NCBI GenBank assembly: GCA_035709005.1
Contig: DASTFB010000055.1
Location: 1 to 64,000 of the forward strand
Reading direction: 5' to 3'
DNA from: Candidatus Methylomirabilota bacterium
Lineage (GTDB): Bacteria > Methylomirabilota > Methylomirabilia > Rokubacteriales > CSP1-6
DNA length: 64,000 nt
In this document: one piece after another, positions 23,463 through 32,271 of the stretch
How the letters are laid out: each line of letters starts with the position of its first letter
How positions within the stretch are numbered: position 1 is the stretch's first letter
The notes under the pieces: generated by a model
The model's input: the letters and a program-made list of their open reading frames with translations, nothing else
Database searches by the model: none
What the model was told of the DNA's origin: nothing
Made by a program: the position numbers and the translations under genes

Positions 23463-25868
23463 ATGGGCTACGTCGGCCAGAGCCTCAAGCGGCGCGAGGA
23501 TGAGCGGCTGGTGCGGGGCCGCGGCTTCTTCGTGGCCGACGTCCAGCGTCCCGGTTCCCTGCACCTGGCCGTCGTCCGCAGCCCGCACGCCCACGCGCGC
23601 ATTCGCGCCATCGACACCGCCGCCGCGCGCCGGCAGCCGGGCGTCGTCGGCGTCGTGATATTCGCCGACCTGCCCGAGCTGGCCCGCCCGATCCCGATGC
23701 GCATGTCCGATCGCGGCCGCATGCACCGGTACCTGCAGCACCCGCTGGCCAGCGACACGGTCCGCTACGTGGGGGAGCCGGTGGTGGCCGTCGTGGCCGA
23801 GAGCCGCTACCTGGCCGAGGACGCGCTCGACGAGATCAGGATCGATTACGACCCGCTGCCCGCCGTGGTCGACGCGCGGGCGGCCAGCCAGCCCGGCGCG
23901 CCGCTGCTCTTCGAGGCCGAGGCGACGAACGTCGTGGCCACCTACACGATCGCTTGCGGCGACGTCGAGCGAGCCTTCCAGCACGCCGACGTCGTCGTCC
24001 GCGAGAGCCTGGCCGTCCAGCGGCACACGGCGGTCCCCATGGAGACCCGCGGGGCCATCGCCGAATACGACCCCGGCCGGCGGGTGCTCAGCATGTGGGG
24101 CATGACCAAGGTGCCGCACTGGAATCGCGGCGTCATCGCCGAGCACGTGGGGCTGCCCGAGCACTGCGTGCATCTCCTCCAGATGGACGTGGGCGGGGCC
24201 TTCGGCGTGCGGGGCGAGCTCTATCCCGAGGACTTCCTGGTCGCCCTCCTGGCCCTCAGGACGGGCCGGCCCGTCCGCTGGATCGAGGATCGGCGCGAGC
24301 ACCTCATGGCCGCCAACCATTCCCGCGAGCAGCAGCACGAGATCGCCGTGGCCCTCCGTCGTGACGGCACGATCCTCGGCATCCACGACCGGTTCTGGAA
24401 CAACATGGGCGCCTACGTGCGCACCCACGGCGCCACCGCCCCCAACAACACGGCGGGCTATCTCCCCGGACCGTACCGCATCGCGAACTACCGGGCCGAG
24501 GTGACGTGCGTGGTGACCGACAAGACGCCGGCCGGCACCTACCGGGCGCCGGGCCGGTTCGAGGCGAGCTTCGTGCGCGAACGGGTGGTCGACATGGCCG
24601 CCCGCGCGCTCGGGCTGGACCCGGCCGAGATCCGCCGCCGCAATTTCGTCCCGGCCACCGCCATGCCCTACGAGGTCGGTACGACCACGCTGGGACGCAA
24701 GATCGTCTACGACAGCGGCGACTTCCCCCGGCTCTTCGCGTGGGCGCTGGAGCGCGCCGGGTACGCGACGCTGCGCGAGGAGCAGGCCCGCGCCCGGCTG
24801 GCCGGACGGCACGTCGGCATCGGCCTCGCCTACGTCGTGGAGAAGTCCGGCCTCGGCCCCTGGGAGACGGCCCGGGTCCTGATCGACGGCTCCGGCCGCG
24901 TGGTCGTGCACACCGGCGTACCCTCTGTGGGTCAGGGCGTGGAGACGATCTTCGCCCAGGTGTGCGCCGACGTCCTCGGCGTGCGCTACGAAGACGTCAC
25001 CGTGCGGTGGGGCGACACCGACGCGCTGCCCGACGGCTTCGGCGCGTTCGCCAGCCGGGGCACCGTCATGGGGGCCAACGCCGTGGTCCAGGCGGCCGAG
25101 CGCGTGCGCGACAAGGTACTGGCCGTGGCGGCCCGCGAGCTGGAGGCGCATCCCGACGACCTGGAGCTGCGCGACGCCGCCGTGCGGGTGCGGGGCGTGG
25201 CCGACCGCGCCCTCACGCTGCGCGACGTGGCCCGCGCGGCGATGCCGACGCCGGCGCTGGCCGCCGGTCTGGAGCCCGGTTTGGAAGCGCTCGAGTACTA
25301 CCAGCAGGAGAAGATGACGTACGGCCACGGCCTGCACCTGGCCGTCGTCGAGGTCGACGCCGAGACCGGCGTGCCGACGATCCTGCGCTACGTCGTCGCT
25401 TACGACGTGGGCCGGTCGATCAACCCGATGCTGGTGGAAGCGCAGATCGTCGGCGGCCTCGCCCAGGGTCTGGGCGCCGCGCTGCACGAGGAGCTCGCGT
25501 ACGACGCGGCCGGCCAGCTCCTCACGGGGACGCTCATGGAGTACCACATCCCGGCCGCCGCCGACCTGCCACCGCTCGAGGTGTGGATCCGCGAGGAAGA
25601 CCGCTCGCCGGTGAACCCGCTGGGCGTGAAGGGCGCGGGCGAAGACGGGATCGTCGCCGCGGGCGCCGCCGTCGCCAACGCGGTGGCCGACGCGCTGGCG
25701 CCCATGGGCATCGAGATCACCGCGCTGCCGCTCCGTCCGGCCCGGGTGCGAGAGCTGATCCGGGCCGCCGCTCCGAACCCCGACGCGGTCCTCGAGCCCG
25801 CGCGCGCTACGTCTGCTGCCGGAGCTGCGGGTCCAGCAGATCGCGCAGCCCGTCCCCCAGGAAATTGA
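23463..25868 (+). CDS. Xanthine dehydrogenase family molybdopterin-binding large subunit (paralogue 2)
   Basis: 801 residues. It carries VGGAFGVRG (Moco binding), the loop TYRAPGRFEASF near residue 359, VGQGVETIFAQV, and KGAGEDGIVAAG near 724 with the catalytic glutamate. The sequence is visibly closest to the paralogue at 37840; both share WIEDRREHLMA and NHSR. AAGGAG precedes the ATG. No medium or small subunit is adjacent. The last 62 bases, an Ala/Pro-rich tail beyond the normal family end, overlap the convergent permease gene. Confidence 0.9.
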   Translation: MGYVGQSLKRREDERLVRGRGFFVADVQRPGSLHLAVVRSPHAHARIRAIDTAAARRQPGVVGVVIFADLPELARPIPMRMSDRGRMHRYLQHPLASDTVRYVGEPVVAVVAESRYLAEDALDEIRIDYDPLPAVVDARAASQPGAPLLFEAEATNVVATYTIACGDVERAFQHADVVVRESLAVQRHTAVPMETRGAIAEYDPGRRVLSMWGMTKVPHWNRGVIAEHVGLPEHCVHLLQMDVGGAFGVRGELYPEDFLVALLALRTGRPVRWIEDRREHLMAANHSREQQHEIAVALRRDGTILGIHDRFWNNMGAYVRTHGATAPNNTAGYLPGPYRIANYRAEVTCVVTDKTPAGTYRAPGRFEASFVRERVVDMAARALGLDPAEIRRRNFVPATAMPYEVGTTTLGRKIVYDSGDFPRLFAWALERAGYATLREEQARARLAGRHVGIGLAYVVEKSGLGPWETARVLIDGSGRVVVHTGVPSVGQGVETIFAQVCADVLGVRYEDVTVRWGDTDALPDGFGAFASRGTVMGANAVVQAAERVRDKVLAVAARELEAHPDDLELRDAAVRVRGVADRALTLRDVARAAMPTPALAAGLEPGLEALEYYQQEKMTYGHGLHLAVVEVDAETGVPTILRYVVAYDVGRSINPMLVEAQIVGGLAQGLGAALHEELAYDAAGQLLTGTLMEYHIPAAADLPPLEVWIREEDRSPVNPLGVKGAGEDGIVAAGAAVANAVADALAPMGIEITALPLRPARVRELIRAAAPNPDAVLEPARATSAAGAAGPADRAARPPGN

Positions 25869-26745
25869 TGCCGAGCACCGTCACCATGATGGCCAGCCCC
25901 GGAAAGATCGAGATCCAGCCCGCCACGGTCAGGTAGTCGCGCCCCTCGGCGAGCATCCGGCCCCAGGTCGGCGTCGGAGGTGGCACGCCCAGGCCCAGGA
26001 ACGACAGCGCCGACTCCATCAAGATGACGCGCGCCACTTCCAGCGTCCAGATGACCAGCACGGGCGCCAGCACGTTGGGCAAGATGTGGCGGGCGACGAT
26101 CCGGGCGTCGTGCGCCCCCAGGGCCCGGACGGCCTGGACGAATTCCCGCTCGCGCAGCGTGAGCGTCAGGCCGCGCACGACCCGCGCGTAGATCATCCAG
26201 GTGGTGATGGTCATGACGATGACCAGGTTTTTGAGATTCGCGCCCAGCAGCGCCACCACGGCCAGGGCCAGCAGGATCAGCGGGAAGGCGAGGTTCAAGT
26301 CCACGATACGCATGATCACCGCGCCCAGCCGCCCGCCGTGGTAGCCGGCCACCAGTCCCGCCGCCACGCCGACGCCAGCCCCGAGCAGCGCCGCCATCAC
26401 GCTGATCGTCAGTGAGATCTGGGCCCCGTAGATCAGGCGGGAGTAGACGTCGCGCCCGAGATGATCGGTGCCCAGCGGATGCTCCAGGGAGCCCTCGGCC
26501 AGCCAGAAGGGCGGCTTGAGCACGATCGCCAGATCCTGCGCGACGGGATCGGTGGTCGCCAGCATCGGCGCGGCCACGGCGGCCAGGACGACCAGGCCGA
26601 CGATCAGGGCGCCGAGGCTCGCCAGGGGGCTGCGGCGGGCCAGCCGCAGGCCCCGGGCGGTCAGGGAAGGGGCGGACGGCGCGCCGGCGCGCCCGGTCCA
26701 CCCGCGCACGATGCCTCCCACGCTGACCCCGCGCGGCGACGCCAT
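25807..26745 (-). CDS. Dipeptide/oligopeptide-type ABC permease (DppC-like)
   Basis: 312 residues: a cytoplasmic N-terminus, then membrane segments starting near residue 40, then the family block HPLGTDHLGRDVYSRLIYG. The EAA loop is REFVQAVRALGAHDARIVARH, and SALSFLGLGVPPPTPTWGRM is diagnostic of DppC/OppC. It pairs with the DppB-like permease 4 bases upstream. It is the last gene of the cupin, binding-protein, dppB, dppC operon, and its 3' end overlaps the convergent molybdenum hydroxylase gene. No DppD or DppF ATPase follows. Confidence 0.93.
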   Translation of the reverse strand: MASPRGVSVGGIVRGWTGRAGAPSAPSLTARGLRLARRSPLASLGALIVGLVVLAAVAAPMLATTDPVAQDLAIVLKPPFWLAEGSLEHPLGTDHLGRDVYSRLIYGAQISLTISVMAALLGAGVGVAAGLVAGYHGGRLGAVIMRIVDLNLAFPLILLALAVVALLGANLKNLVIVMTITTWMIYARVVRGLTLTLREREFVQAVRALGAHDARIVARHILPNVLAPVLVIWTLEVARVILMESALSFLGLGVPPPTPTWGRMLAEGRDYLTVAGWISIFPGLAIMVTVLGINFLGDGLRDLLDPQLRQQT

Positions 26746-26749
26746 CCCG

Positions 26750-27667
26750 CTAGCCCAACCGGATCCGCGGATCGAGCCAGACGTACAGCAGGTCCACGAT
26801 CAGGTTGATCAGCACCACGCCGGTGGCCAGGACGAACACCGAGGCCTGGACGACCGGATAGTCCCGGTTCAGGATCGCCTGGATCGTGAACAGTCCGACG
26901 CCCGGCCAGGTGAACACGGTCTCGATGACGACCGCCCCGCCCAGGATGTAGCCGAACTGCAGCCCCACCACCGTGACCAGCGGGATCAGGGCGTTCGGCA
27001 GCGCGTGCCGGGTCAGCACCATGATCTCGCGCAGGCCCTTGCTGCGGCCGGTGCGGACGTAATCCTCGGCGAGCACCTCGATCATCGTGGTGCGGACGAG
27101 GCGGGTCAGCAGAGCCATGAGATTGATGGCGATGGCGACGGCCGGCATCACGACGTGGGCCGGCCCCCCGCGCCCCGAGGTGGGCAGCAGGCCCCAGGAG
27201 ACGGCGAAGAGCAGGATCATCATGATCGCCAGCCAGAAATTGGGCACGGACTGCCCGAGGAGCGCGACTCCCATGGCCAGCATGTCGATCGGGCCGCCCC
27301 GGTGGGTGGCCGCCAGCACACCCAGCGGCACGGCCAGAACGATGGCCAGCAGCATGGCCGTCACGGTGAGCTGCAGGGTGGCCGGCAGCCGCGCCGCGAT
27401 GAGGGGCAGCGACGCTTCCCCGTGCCGCAGTGAGACGCCGAAGTCGCCGTGGGCGGCGCGGCTCAGGAACCGCCAGTACTGAACCGGCAGCGGGTCGTCG
27501 AAGCCCCACGCGGCCCGGAATCTGGCGATCTGCTCCGCCGTGGCCCCCTGGGGCAGCATGATCTCGGCGGGATCCCCGGTCAGGAACGTCAGGCAGAAGG
27601 AGACGACCGACACCCCGAGGACGACGAGGACGGCGGTGGCGAGGCGGGCGGCGATGTAGCCGCGCAC
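26750..27667 (-). CDS. Dipeptide/oligopeptide-type ABC permease (DppB-like)
   Basis: 305 residues with an N-terminal membrane segment, LTGDPAEIMLPQGATAEQIA, and the EAA loop DYVRTGRSKGLREIMVLTRH. The C-terminus LLYVWLDPRIRLG is typical of DppB/NikB. The GTG start is one base after the binding-protein stop, with AAGGGG in the end of that gene serving as ribosome binding site. It forms the channel with the gene at 25807. Confidence 0.93.
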   Translation of the reverse strand: MRGYIAARLATAVLVVLGVSVVSFCLTFLTGDPAEIMLPQGATAEQIARFRAAWGFDDPLPVQYWRFLSRAAHGDFGVSLRHGEASLPLIAARLPATLQLTVTAMLLAIVLAVPLGVLAATHRGGPIDMLAMGVALLGQSVPNFWLAIMMILLFAVSWGLLPTSGRGGPAHVVMPAVAIAINLMALLTRLVRTTMIEVLAEDYVRTGRSKGLREIMVLTRHALPNALIPLVTVVGLQFGYILGGAVVIETVFTWPGVGLFTIQAILNRDYPVVQASVFVLATGVVLINLIVDLLYVWLDPRIRLG

Positions 27668-27668
27668 C

Positions 27669-29222
27669 TCACCCCTTCAGCCCCAGCGGGTAGAGCCACT
27701 GGGTCTCGTCCGGCCGGGGCGAGTAGTCGATCCGGGTGCTCATCCCGAACACGGCGTCGGCCTGGAAGAGGAAGATGAACGGCGCCTCGTCCTTGATCAG
27801 CTTCTGGACTTCGCTGTACAGCGGGGCCCGTTTCTGGGGATCGTCGGTGGCCTCGATGCGCGTCAGCATCTGGTCGAGTCTGGCGTTCTTGTAGTGCATG
27901 CCCAGGCCGCCCTGGGTCAGCCAGCGGATCACCCACGAGGGCTCCAGGTAGGCGTTGCCGATGCTGTAGATGAACAGCGGGGCGGTGCGGTTCTGCACGC
28001 GACGCGGCCCGAAGGCGGAGAACTCGAACACGTTCTGCTTGATCTTCAGCCCGACCTTCTCCAGATAGCCGACGATGGCCTCGGCCGGCTTGGAGTGATC
28101 GGCGATGCTGCCGGTGAAGCTGTCGAACTCGGTCTCGAAGCCGTTCGGGAAGCCGGCTTCGGCCAGCAGGGCCCGGGCTTTCTTCGGGTCGTACGGGTAG
28201 GGCTGGACGCCGGGGTCGTAGCCCAGCGCGCCCTTGTCGACCACCGTGGCCAGGCGCGTGCCGTAGCCGAAGTAGAGCGATTTCAGGATGGCGTTGACGT
28301 CCACCGCGTAGTTGAGAGCCTGGCGGACCTTGACGTTGTCGAACGGCGGCTTGCGCACGTCGATGGTGACGTGAAAGATCCGCGGCGCGGGGATCGTCTT
28401 GATCACCAGCTTCTCGTTGCGTTTGAGGTCGGCGATCCGGACGTGAGGCACCGGGGCGATCATGTCGACCTCGCCGGCCTGCAGTGCGGCGATCCGGGCA
28501 GCGTCCTCCAGGATGGGCCGGACGACGATCCGCTTCACCTTGGGCGCGCCCCGCCAGTATTGCTCGTTGGCCTCCAGCACCATCCGCTCGTTCTTCGTCC
28601 AGGCCACGAGCTTGAACGGTCCAGTGCCGTTCGGCTTGGTGGCGATGGTCTGCTTGCCCGCCGCCTTGGTGTGCTTGGGCGAGAGCATCAGGCCGAACAG
28701 CTCGCCCAGGCGCACCGGCAGGAGGAAGTCGGGCGACTTGGTGATCACGTTCACCGTGTAGGGATCCACGATCTCCGTGCGGGTGATCGTGCTCAGCTCC
28801 GAGATGATGGTGGCCTTGGTCTCGGGGTCGATGGCCCGGTCCAGGGTGAACTTGACCGAGTCGGCGTTGAAGTCGTCGCCGTTGTGGAACTTGACGCCCT
28901 TGCGGAGCGTGAACTGCCAGGTGGTGGGGTTGAGCCGCTTCCAGGACGTGGCCAGCGCCGGCACCAGGTTGCCCTTGGCGTCGCGCGCGGTCAGCCCGTC
29001 GTAGACGTTGACGATGAAGATCTGGGTGTTGCGGCCGACGGTCAGATGGGGGTCGAAGGTGTTGGGCTCGGCGGCCAGGCCGATGGTGACCTCGCCGCTG
29101 GGCGCGGCCGCGGCGGGGGCCGGCAGACCGGCGACCAGCCCGACCGCGGCGATGAGCATGCCGAGCAGATGCCGGGCGGCGCGTCGAGTCATCGTGTGGC
29201 CGTGTGGAGTCTCGCTGATCAT
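27669..29222 (-). CDS. ABC transporter substrate-binding protein, family 5 (peptide/nickel type)
   Basis: 517 residues from ATG 29222, chosen because AAGGGAG lies 6 bases upstream. The signal peptide includes RRAARHLLGMLIAAVGLVAG and probably ends near APAAAA; two arginines before the hydrophobic stretch leave Tat export possible. The mature part has EPNTFDPHLTVGRNTQIF, LRKGVKFHNGDDFNADSVKF and NGTGPFKL, standard for family 5. It lies 11 bases after the cupin gene and immediately before dppB. Family members bind peptides, nickel, opines or other small organics. Confidence 0.93.
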   Translation of the reverse strand: MISETPHGHTMTRRAARHLLGMLIAAVGLVAGLPAPAAAAPSGEVTIGLAAEPNTFDPHLTVGRNTQIFIVNVYDGLTARDAKGNLVPALATSWKRLNPTTWQFTLRKGVKFHNGDDFNADSVKFTLDRAIDPETKATIISELSTITRTEIVDPYTVNVITKSPDFLLPVRLGELFGLMLSPKHTKAAGKQTIATKPNGTGPFKLVAWTKNERMVLEANEQYWRGAPKVKRIVVRPILEDAARIAALQAGEVDMIAPVPHVRIADLKRNEKLVIKTIPAPRIFHVTIDVRKPPFDNVKVRQALNYAVDVNAILKSLYFGYGTRLATVVDKGALGYDPGVQPYPYDPKKARALLAEAGFPNGFETEFDSFTGSIADHSKPAEAIVGYLEKVGLKIKQNVFEFSAFGPRRVQNRTAPLFIYSIGNAYLEPSWVIRWLTQGGLGMHYKNARLDQMLTRIEATDDPQKRAPLYSEVQKLIKDEAPFIFLFQADAVFGMSTRIDYSPRPDETQWLYPLGLKG

Positions 29223-29233
29223 GGCCGCTCCCT

Positions 29234-29767
29234 TCAGGTCGCCCTGGCGACCTCGATGATCTTCCCCTTGTCGTCGAGATCGAAGCCCTTCTCGCGCACC
29301 GCCCTCATCACCTTGCTGGCCCAGGCCACGCGGCCGGGATCGTCGCCGCCCACCAGGGACAGCATGTAGGCCTCTCCGGCGCTGTCGTTGCGGAAGCCAC
29401 GCATGATGCCGGTGGGGACGGAGACCACATCCCACTGGGTCAGGGTCAGCTCGTTCTCGCCCTCGTCGCCCCACTGCACGGCCCACGTCCCCGTGAGCGG
29501 CATGAAGACCTCGACGGTCGTATGGTTGTGCAGGCCGGTCCCCTTCCCGGGCCCGGCCTTGATGATGGACATGTGAAAGCCGTCCACGGCGGTGATGGGC
29601 ACCGTCATGGAGGCGTCCTCGGTGACGCCCCGGCCGATGATGTTGAAGATCTCGCGCTGGAACTGGGGCAAGACGGCATCGACGAGCGGGCGTGAGCTCG
29701 GCGTCAACTCCGCGAACCTCGCCACCCGCTGGAGCATTTCTTCTCTGGTCACCGCCTTCGACGTCAT
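29234..29767 (-). CDS. Single-domain cupin protein
   Basis: 177 residues from ATG 29767, with AAGGAGAGG upstream. The first cupin motif is KGTGLHNHTTVEVFMPLTG and the second is DVVSVPTGIMRGFRND; HNH plus the glutamate could bind a metal. The second motif has Gly-Ile-Met-Arg where many cupins keep a histidine, so catalytic activity is uncertain. It is first in the operon with a peptide-type ABC importer and may process or sense the imported compound; that role is inference. Confidence 0.83.
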   Translation of the reverse strand: MTSKAVTREEMLQRVARFAELTPSSRPLVDAVLPQFQREIFNIIGRGVTEDASMTVPITAVDGFHMSIIKAGPGKGTGLHNHTTVEVFMPLTGTWAVQWGDEGENELTLTQWDVVSVPTGIMRGFRNDSAGEAYMLSLVGGDDPGRVAWASKVMRAVREKGFDLDDKGKIIEVARAT

Positions 29768-29782
29768 CGTCCTCTCCTTCCT

Positions 29783-29795
29783 GGTGTCGGACACC
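29783..29795. promoter_or_regulatory. 13-base palindrome, candidate operator for the cupin/ABC operon
   Basis: GGTGTC-G-GACACC lies between the putative -10 (29821-29826) and the ribosome binding site of the cupin gene, at roughly +20 to +32. It could be a repressor site or a short leader hairpin. Confidence 0.35.
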
Positions 29796-29820
29796 GGCGC
29801 GAACGCCGCCGGCGGGGCGA

Positions 29821-29829
29821 AGTCTAGCA
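29821..29829 (-). promoter_or_regulatory. Putative extended -10 promoter for the cupin/ABC operon
   Basis: On the minus strand TGC-TAGACT: a TG one base before a -10 hexamer (29826-29821). No recognisable -35. Predicted leader is about 47 bases. Confidence 0.35.
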
Positions 29830-29876
29830 CACGGCCCCGCGCCCTCACCACGGCGCCACCCGCGCATCGACGCGCG

Positions 29877-29905
29877 TTGAGGTGGCGCCGTCCGCTCGGT
29901 ACAAT
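29877..29905 (+). promoter_or_regulatory. Sigma-70-like promoter, leaderless transcript
   Basis: TTGAGG (29877-29882), 17-base spacer, TACAAT (29900-29905), then 8 bases to the GTG at 29914. No Shine-Dalgarno lies between. Confidence 0.6.
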
Positions 29906-29913
29906 CGCGCGAC

Positions 29914-32271
29914 GTGAGCGACGGGCGACGAGGCTACGTCGGCGCGGCGTTGAGCCCGCGCGAGACGCGCAAGCTGGTCCTCGGGCGGGGCTGCTACGTC
30001 GGCGACCTGACGCTGCCGGGCCTCCTCCACGCGGGGTTCGTGCGCAGCCCCCACGCCCACGCGCGCCTGGGCCAGGTCGACGTCGACGCCGCCCGTCGGT
30101 CGCCTGGCATCGTGACGGTCCTGACCGGCCACGATCTGGCCCGCGCGACCCGACCGCTCAGGATCGCGCCGCCGATCGAAGGGCTGCTGCCGATGGAGAT
30201 GCCCACCCTGCCGACCGACAAAGTGCGCTTCGTCGGCGATCTCGTCGCCTGCGTGATCGGCGAGGATCGGCACCAGGTCGAGGACGCCTGCGCACGCGTC
30301 GAGGTCGAGTACCGGCCGCTGCCCTCTGTCGTGGATCACGCGCACGCCCAGGATCCCGGCCGGCCCCTGGTCGACGAGGCGATCCCGGCGAATCGCGCGT
30401 ACCACGGCGTCTTCGCCCAGGGCGACGTCGCGGCCGCGCTCGGCGCAGCGGACCGGGTGGTCGGGGTACGGTTCCATCAGGCCCGGCAGACCCACGCGCC
30501 GCTCGAGCCCCGCGGGTGCCTGGCCAGCTGGCTGCCCGGCGAGGAGACGCTCACCTTCTGGCACTCGACCCAGATCCCGCATCCGATTCGCTCGGCGCTG
30601 GCCGGGCGGCTCGGAATTCCGGAGAGCGCCGTCCGGGTCATCACGCCCGACGTCGGTGGCGGCTTCGGGCAGAAGATCCCGCTCTACCGGGAGGAGCTGA
30701 TCACGGCCGCGTCCTCGCGGCTGCTGGGCCGCCCGGTGCGCTGGATCGAGACCCGCCGGGAGAACCTGCTCGCCTCGCTCCACGCCCGGGAGGACGTGGT
30801 CGACGTGCGGGCCGCCGTGAAAGCGGACGGCACGCTGCTCGGCCTCGACGTCCAGATCCTCACCGACTTCGGCGCCTACGCCTACTTCCCGGCCAATTAC
30901 ATGGCGCGCGTCGTGGGCATGATGATTCCGGGCGCGTACCGGCTGCGCGACTACCGGTACGCGATCACCGCCGTCCTGACCAACAAGTGCCCGGCCGGCC
31001 CGTACCGCGCGCCGATGCTGATCTGCAGCTGGGTCACCGAGGGCACGATCGAGGCCGTGGCCCGCGCCCTGGGGCTGGACCCGATCGAGGTTCGTCGCCG
31101 CAACATGCTCGGCGAGTCCGACCTGCCGTACACGACGGCGGCCGGGCTGGTCTACCGCTCGGTGTACCCGCGCGACACCCTGGAACGCGCGCTGACGGCG
31201 TTCCCCTACGCGCGGGCGCGCCGGGAGCAGGCCGAGGCGCGCGCGGCCGGCCGGATCGTGGGGATCGGCGTGGCCACCTACGTCGAGCCCAACACGTACG
31301 GCTCGGAGTTCTACAAGACGGCCGGCATCCCCGGCTCGGGCCACGATGCGGCGATCGTCCGCGTCGAGCCGAGCGGCGCCGTCTCGGCCCAGATCGGCGT
31401 CGTCAGCCAGGGCCAGGGCCACCTGACCACGGTGGCCCAGGCCCTGGCCGACGAGCTTGCCGTGCCGATCGAGCTGGTGCGCGTCCACGCCGGCGACACC
31501 GCGGCGGCGCCGTACGGCATGGGCACGCGCGGCAGCCGGGGTGGGGTGGTGAGCGCGGGGGCGGCGGTGGGAGCCGCTCGCATCGTGAAGGACAAGCTGA
31601 TGCGGCTCGCCGCCCACCTGCTGGAAGCCCCGCTCGAAGACCTGGAGTCGTCGGATGGCCGCGTCCACGTGCGCGGGGCCCCCGCCTCGAGCGTGACCAT
31701 CGCGCAGCTCGCCCAGAAGGCGTACCTGGCCCCGACCGAGCTGCCGCCGGGAATGGAGCCGGGGCTGGAGGCGACGTGCGCGTTCGAGCCCCCGGCCCTG
31801 ACCTTCTCGAGCGGCACCCACATCTGCCAGATCGAGATCGACCCCGAGACCGGCCGGGTGACGATCCCGCGCTACGCCATCGTCGAGGAGTGCGGGCGGA
31901 TGCTGAACCCGCGCGTGGTCGAGGGACAGCTCCACGGCGCGACCGCACAGGGGCTCGCCGGTGCCCTCTTCGAGGAGGTGGTCTACGGGGCCGACGGCCA
32001 GAACCTCAGCGCCACGTTCATGGACTACGCGGTCCCCACGGCCTCGGCGCTGCCGTCGTTCGAGGTCGAGCACCTCGAACGGCCGGATCCGGGCACGCCG
32101 TTCGGCATGAAGGGCATGGCCGAGGGCGGCGTGATGGGCGCGTCGGCGGCGGCCTCGAACGCCGTCGCCGATGCCCTGGCTCCCTTCGGCGTCGGTGCCG
32201 GCCGTCAGCCCTTCACGGCACGGCAGATCGCGGAGGCTCTGGCCTCCGCCCGCGGGTCGACCGGACCATGA
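29914..32271 (+). CDS. Xanthine dehydrogenase family molybdopterin-binding large subunit (paralogue 3)
   Basis: 785 residues from a GTG. It has VGGGFGQKI, the loop PYRAPMLICSW near residue 363 (unlike both the CoxL AYxCSFR and the AYRGAGR patterns), SQGQGHLTTVAQA and KGMAEGGVMGAS near 735. In the last motif the usual G-x-G-E reads G-M-A-E, but the catalytic glutamate is kept. The stop overlaps the amidase start as ATGA, so the two are coupled: perhaps hydroxylation of a heterocycle or aldehyde followed by amide hydrolysis. No FAD or FeS subunit genes are nearby. It is the most divergent of the four paralogues by active-site loop. Confidence 0.88.
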   Translation: MSDGRRGYVGAALSPRETRKLVLGRGCYVGDLTLPGLLHAGFVRSPHAHARLGQVDVDAARRSPGIVTVLTGHDLARATRPLRIAPPIEGLLPMEMPTLPTDKVRFVGDLVACVIGEDRHQVEDACARVEVEYRPLPSVVDHAHAQDPGRPLVDEAIPANRAYHGVFAQGDVAAALGAADRVVGVRFHQARQTHAPLEPRGCLASWLPGEETLTFWHSTQIPHPIRSALAGRLGIPESAVRVITPDVGGGFGQKIPLYREELITAASSRLLGRPVRWIETRRENLLASLHAREDVVDVRAAVKADGTLLGLDVQILTDFGAYAYFPANYMARVVGMMIPGAYRLRDYRYAITAVLTNKCPAGPYRAPMLICSWVTEGTIEAVARALGLDPIEVRRRNMLGESDLPYTTAAGLVYRSVYPRDTLERALTAFPYARARREQAEARAAGRIVGIGVATYVEPNTYGSEFYKTAGIPGSGHDAAIVRVEPSGAVSAQIGVVSQGQGHLTTVAQALADELAVPIELVRVHAGDTAAAPYGMGTRGSRGGVVSAGAAVGAARIVKDKLMRLAAHLLEAPLEDLESSDGRVHVRGAPASSVTIAQLAQKAYLAPTELPPGMEPGLEATCAFEPPALTFSSGTHICQIEIDPETGRVTIPRYAIVEECGRMLNPRVVEGQLHGATAQGLAGALFEEVVYGADGQNLSATFMDYAVPTASALPSFEVEHLERPDPGTPFGMKGMAEGGVMGASAAASNAVADALAPFGVGAGRQPFTARQIAEALASARGSTGP

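Noticed and set aside
29845-32073. 742-codon minus-strand open frame (and similar ones at 23430-25547 and 37843-40263)
   Set aside because: All lie opposite molybdenum hydroxylase genes whose sense frames carry the catalytic motifs; the antisense translations look alike because the sense genes are paralogues.
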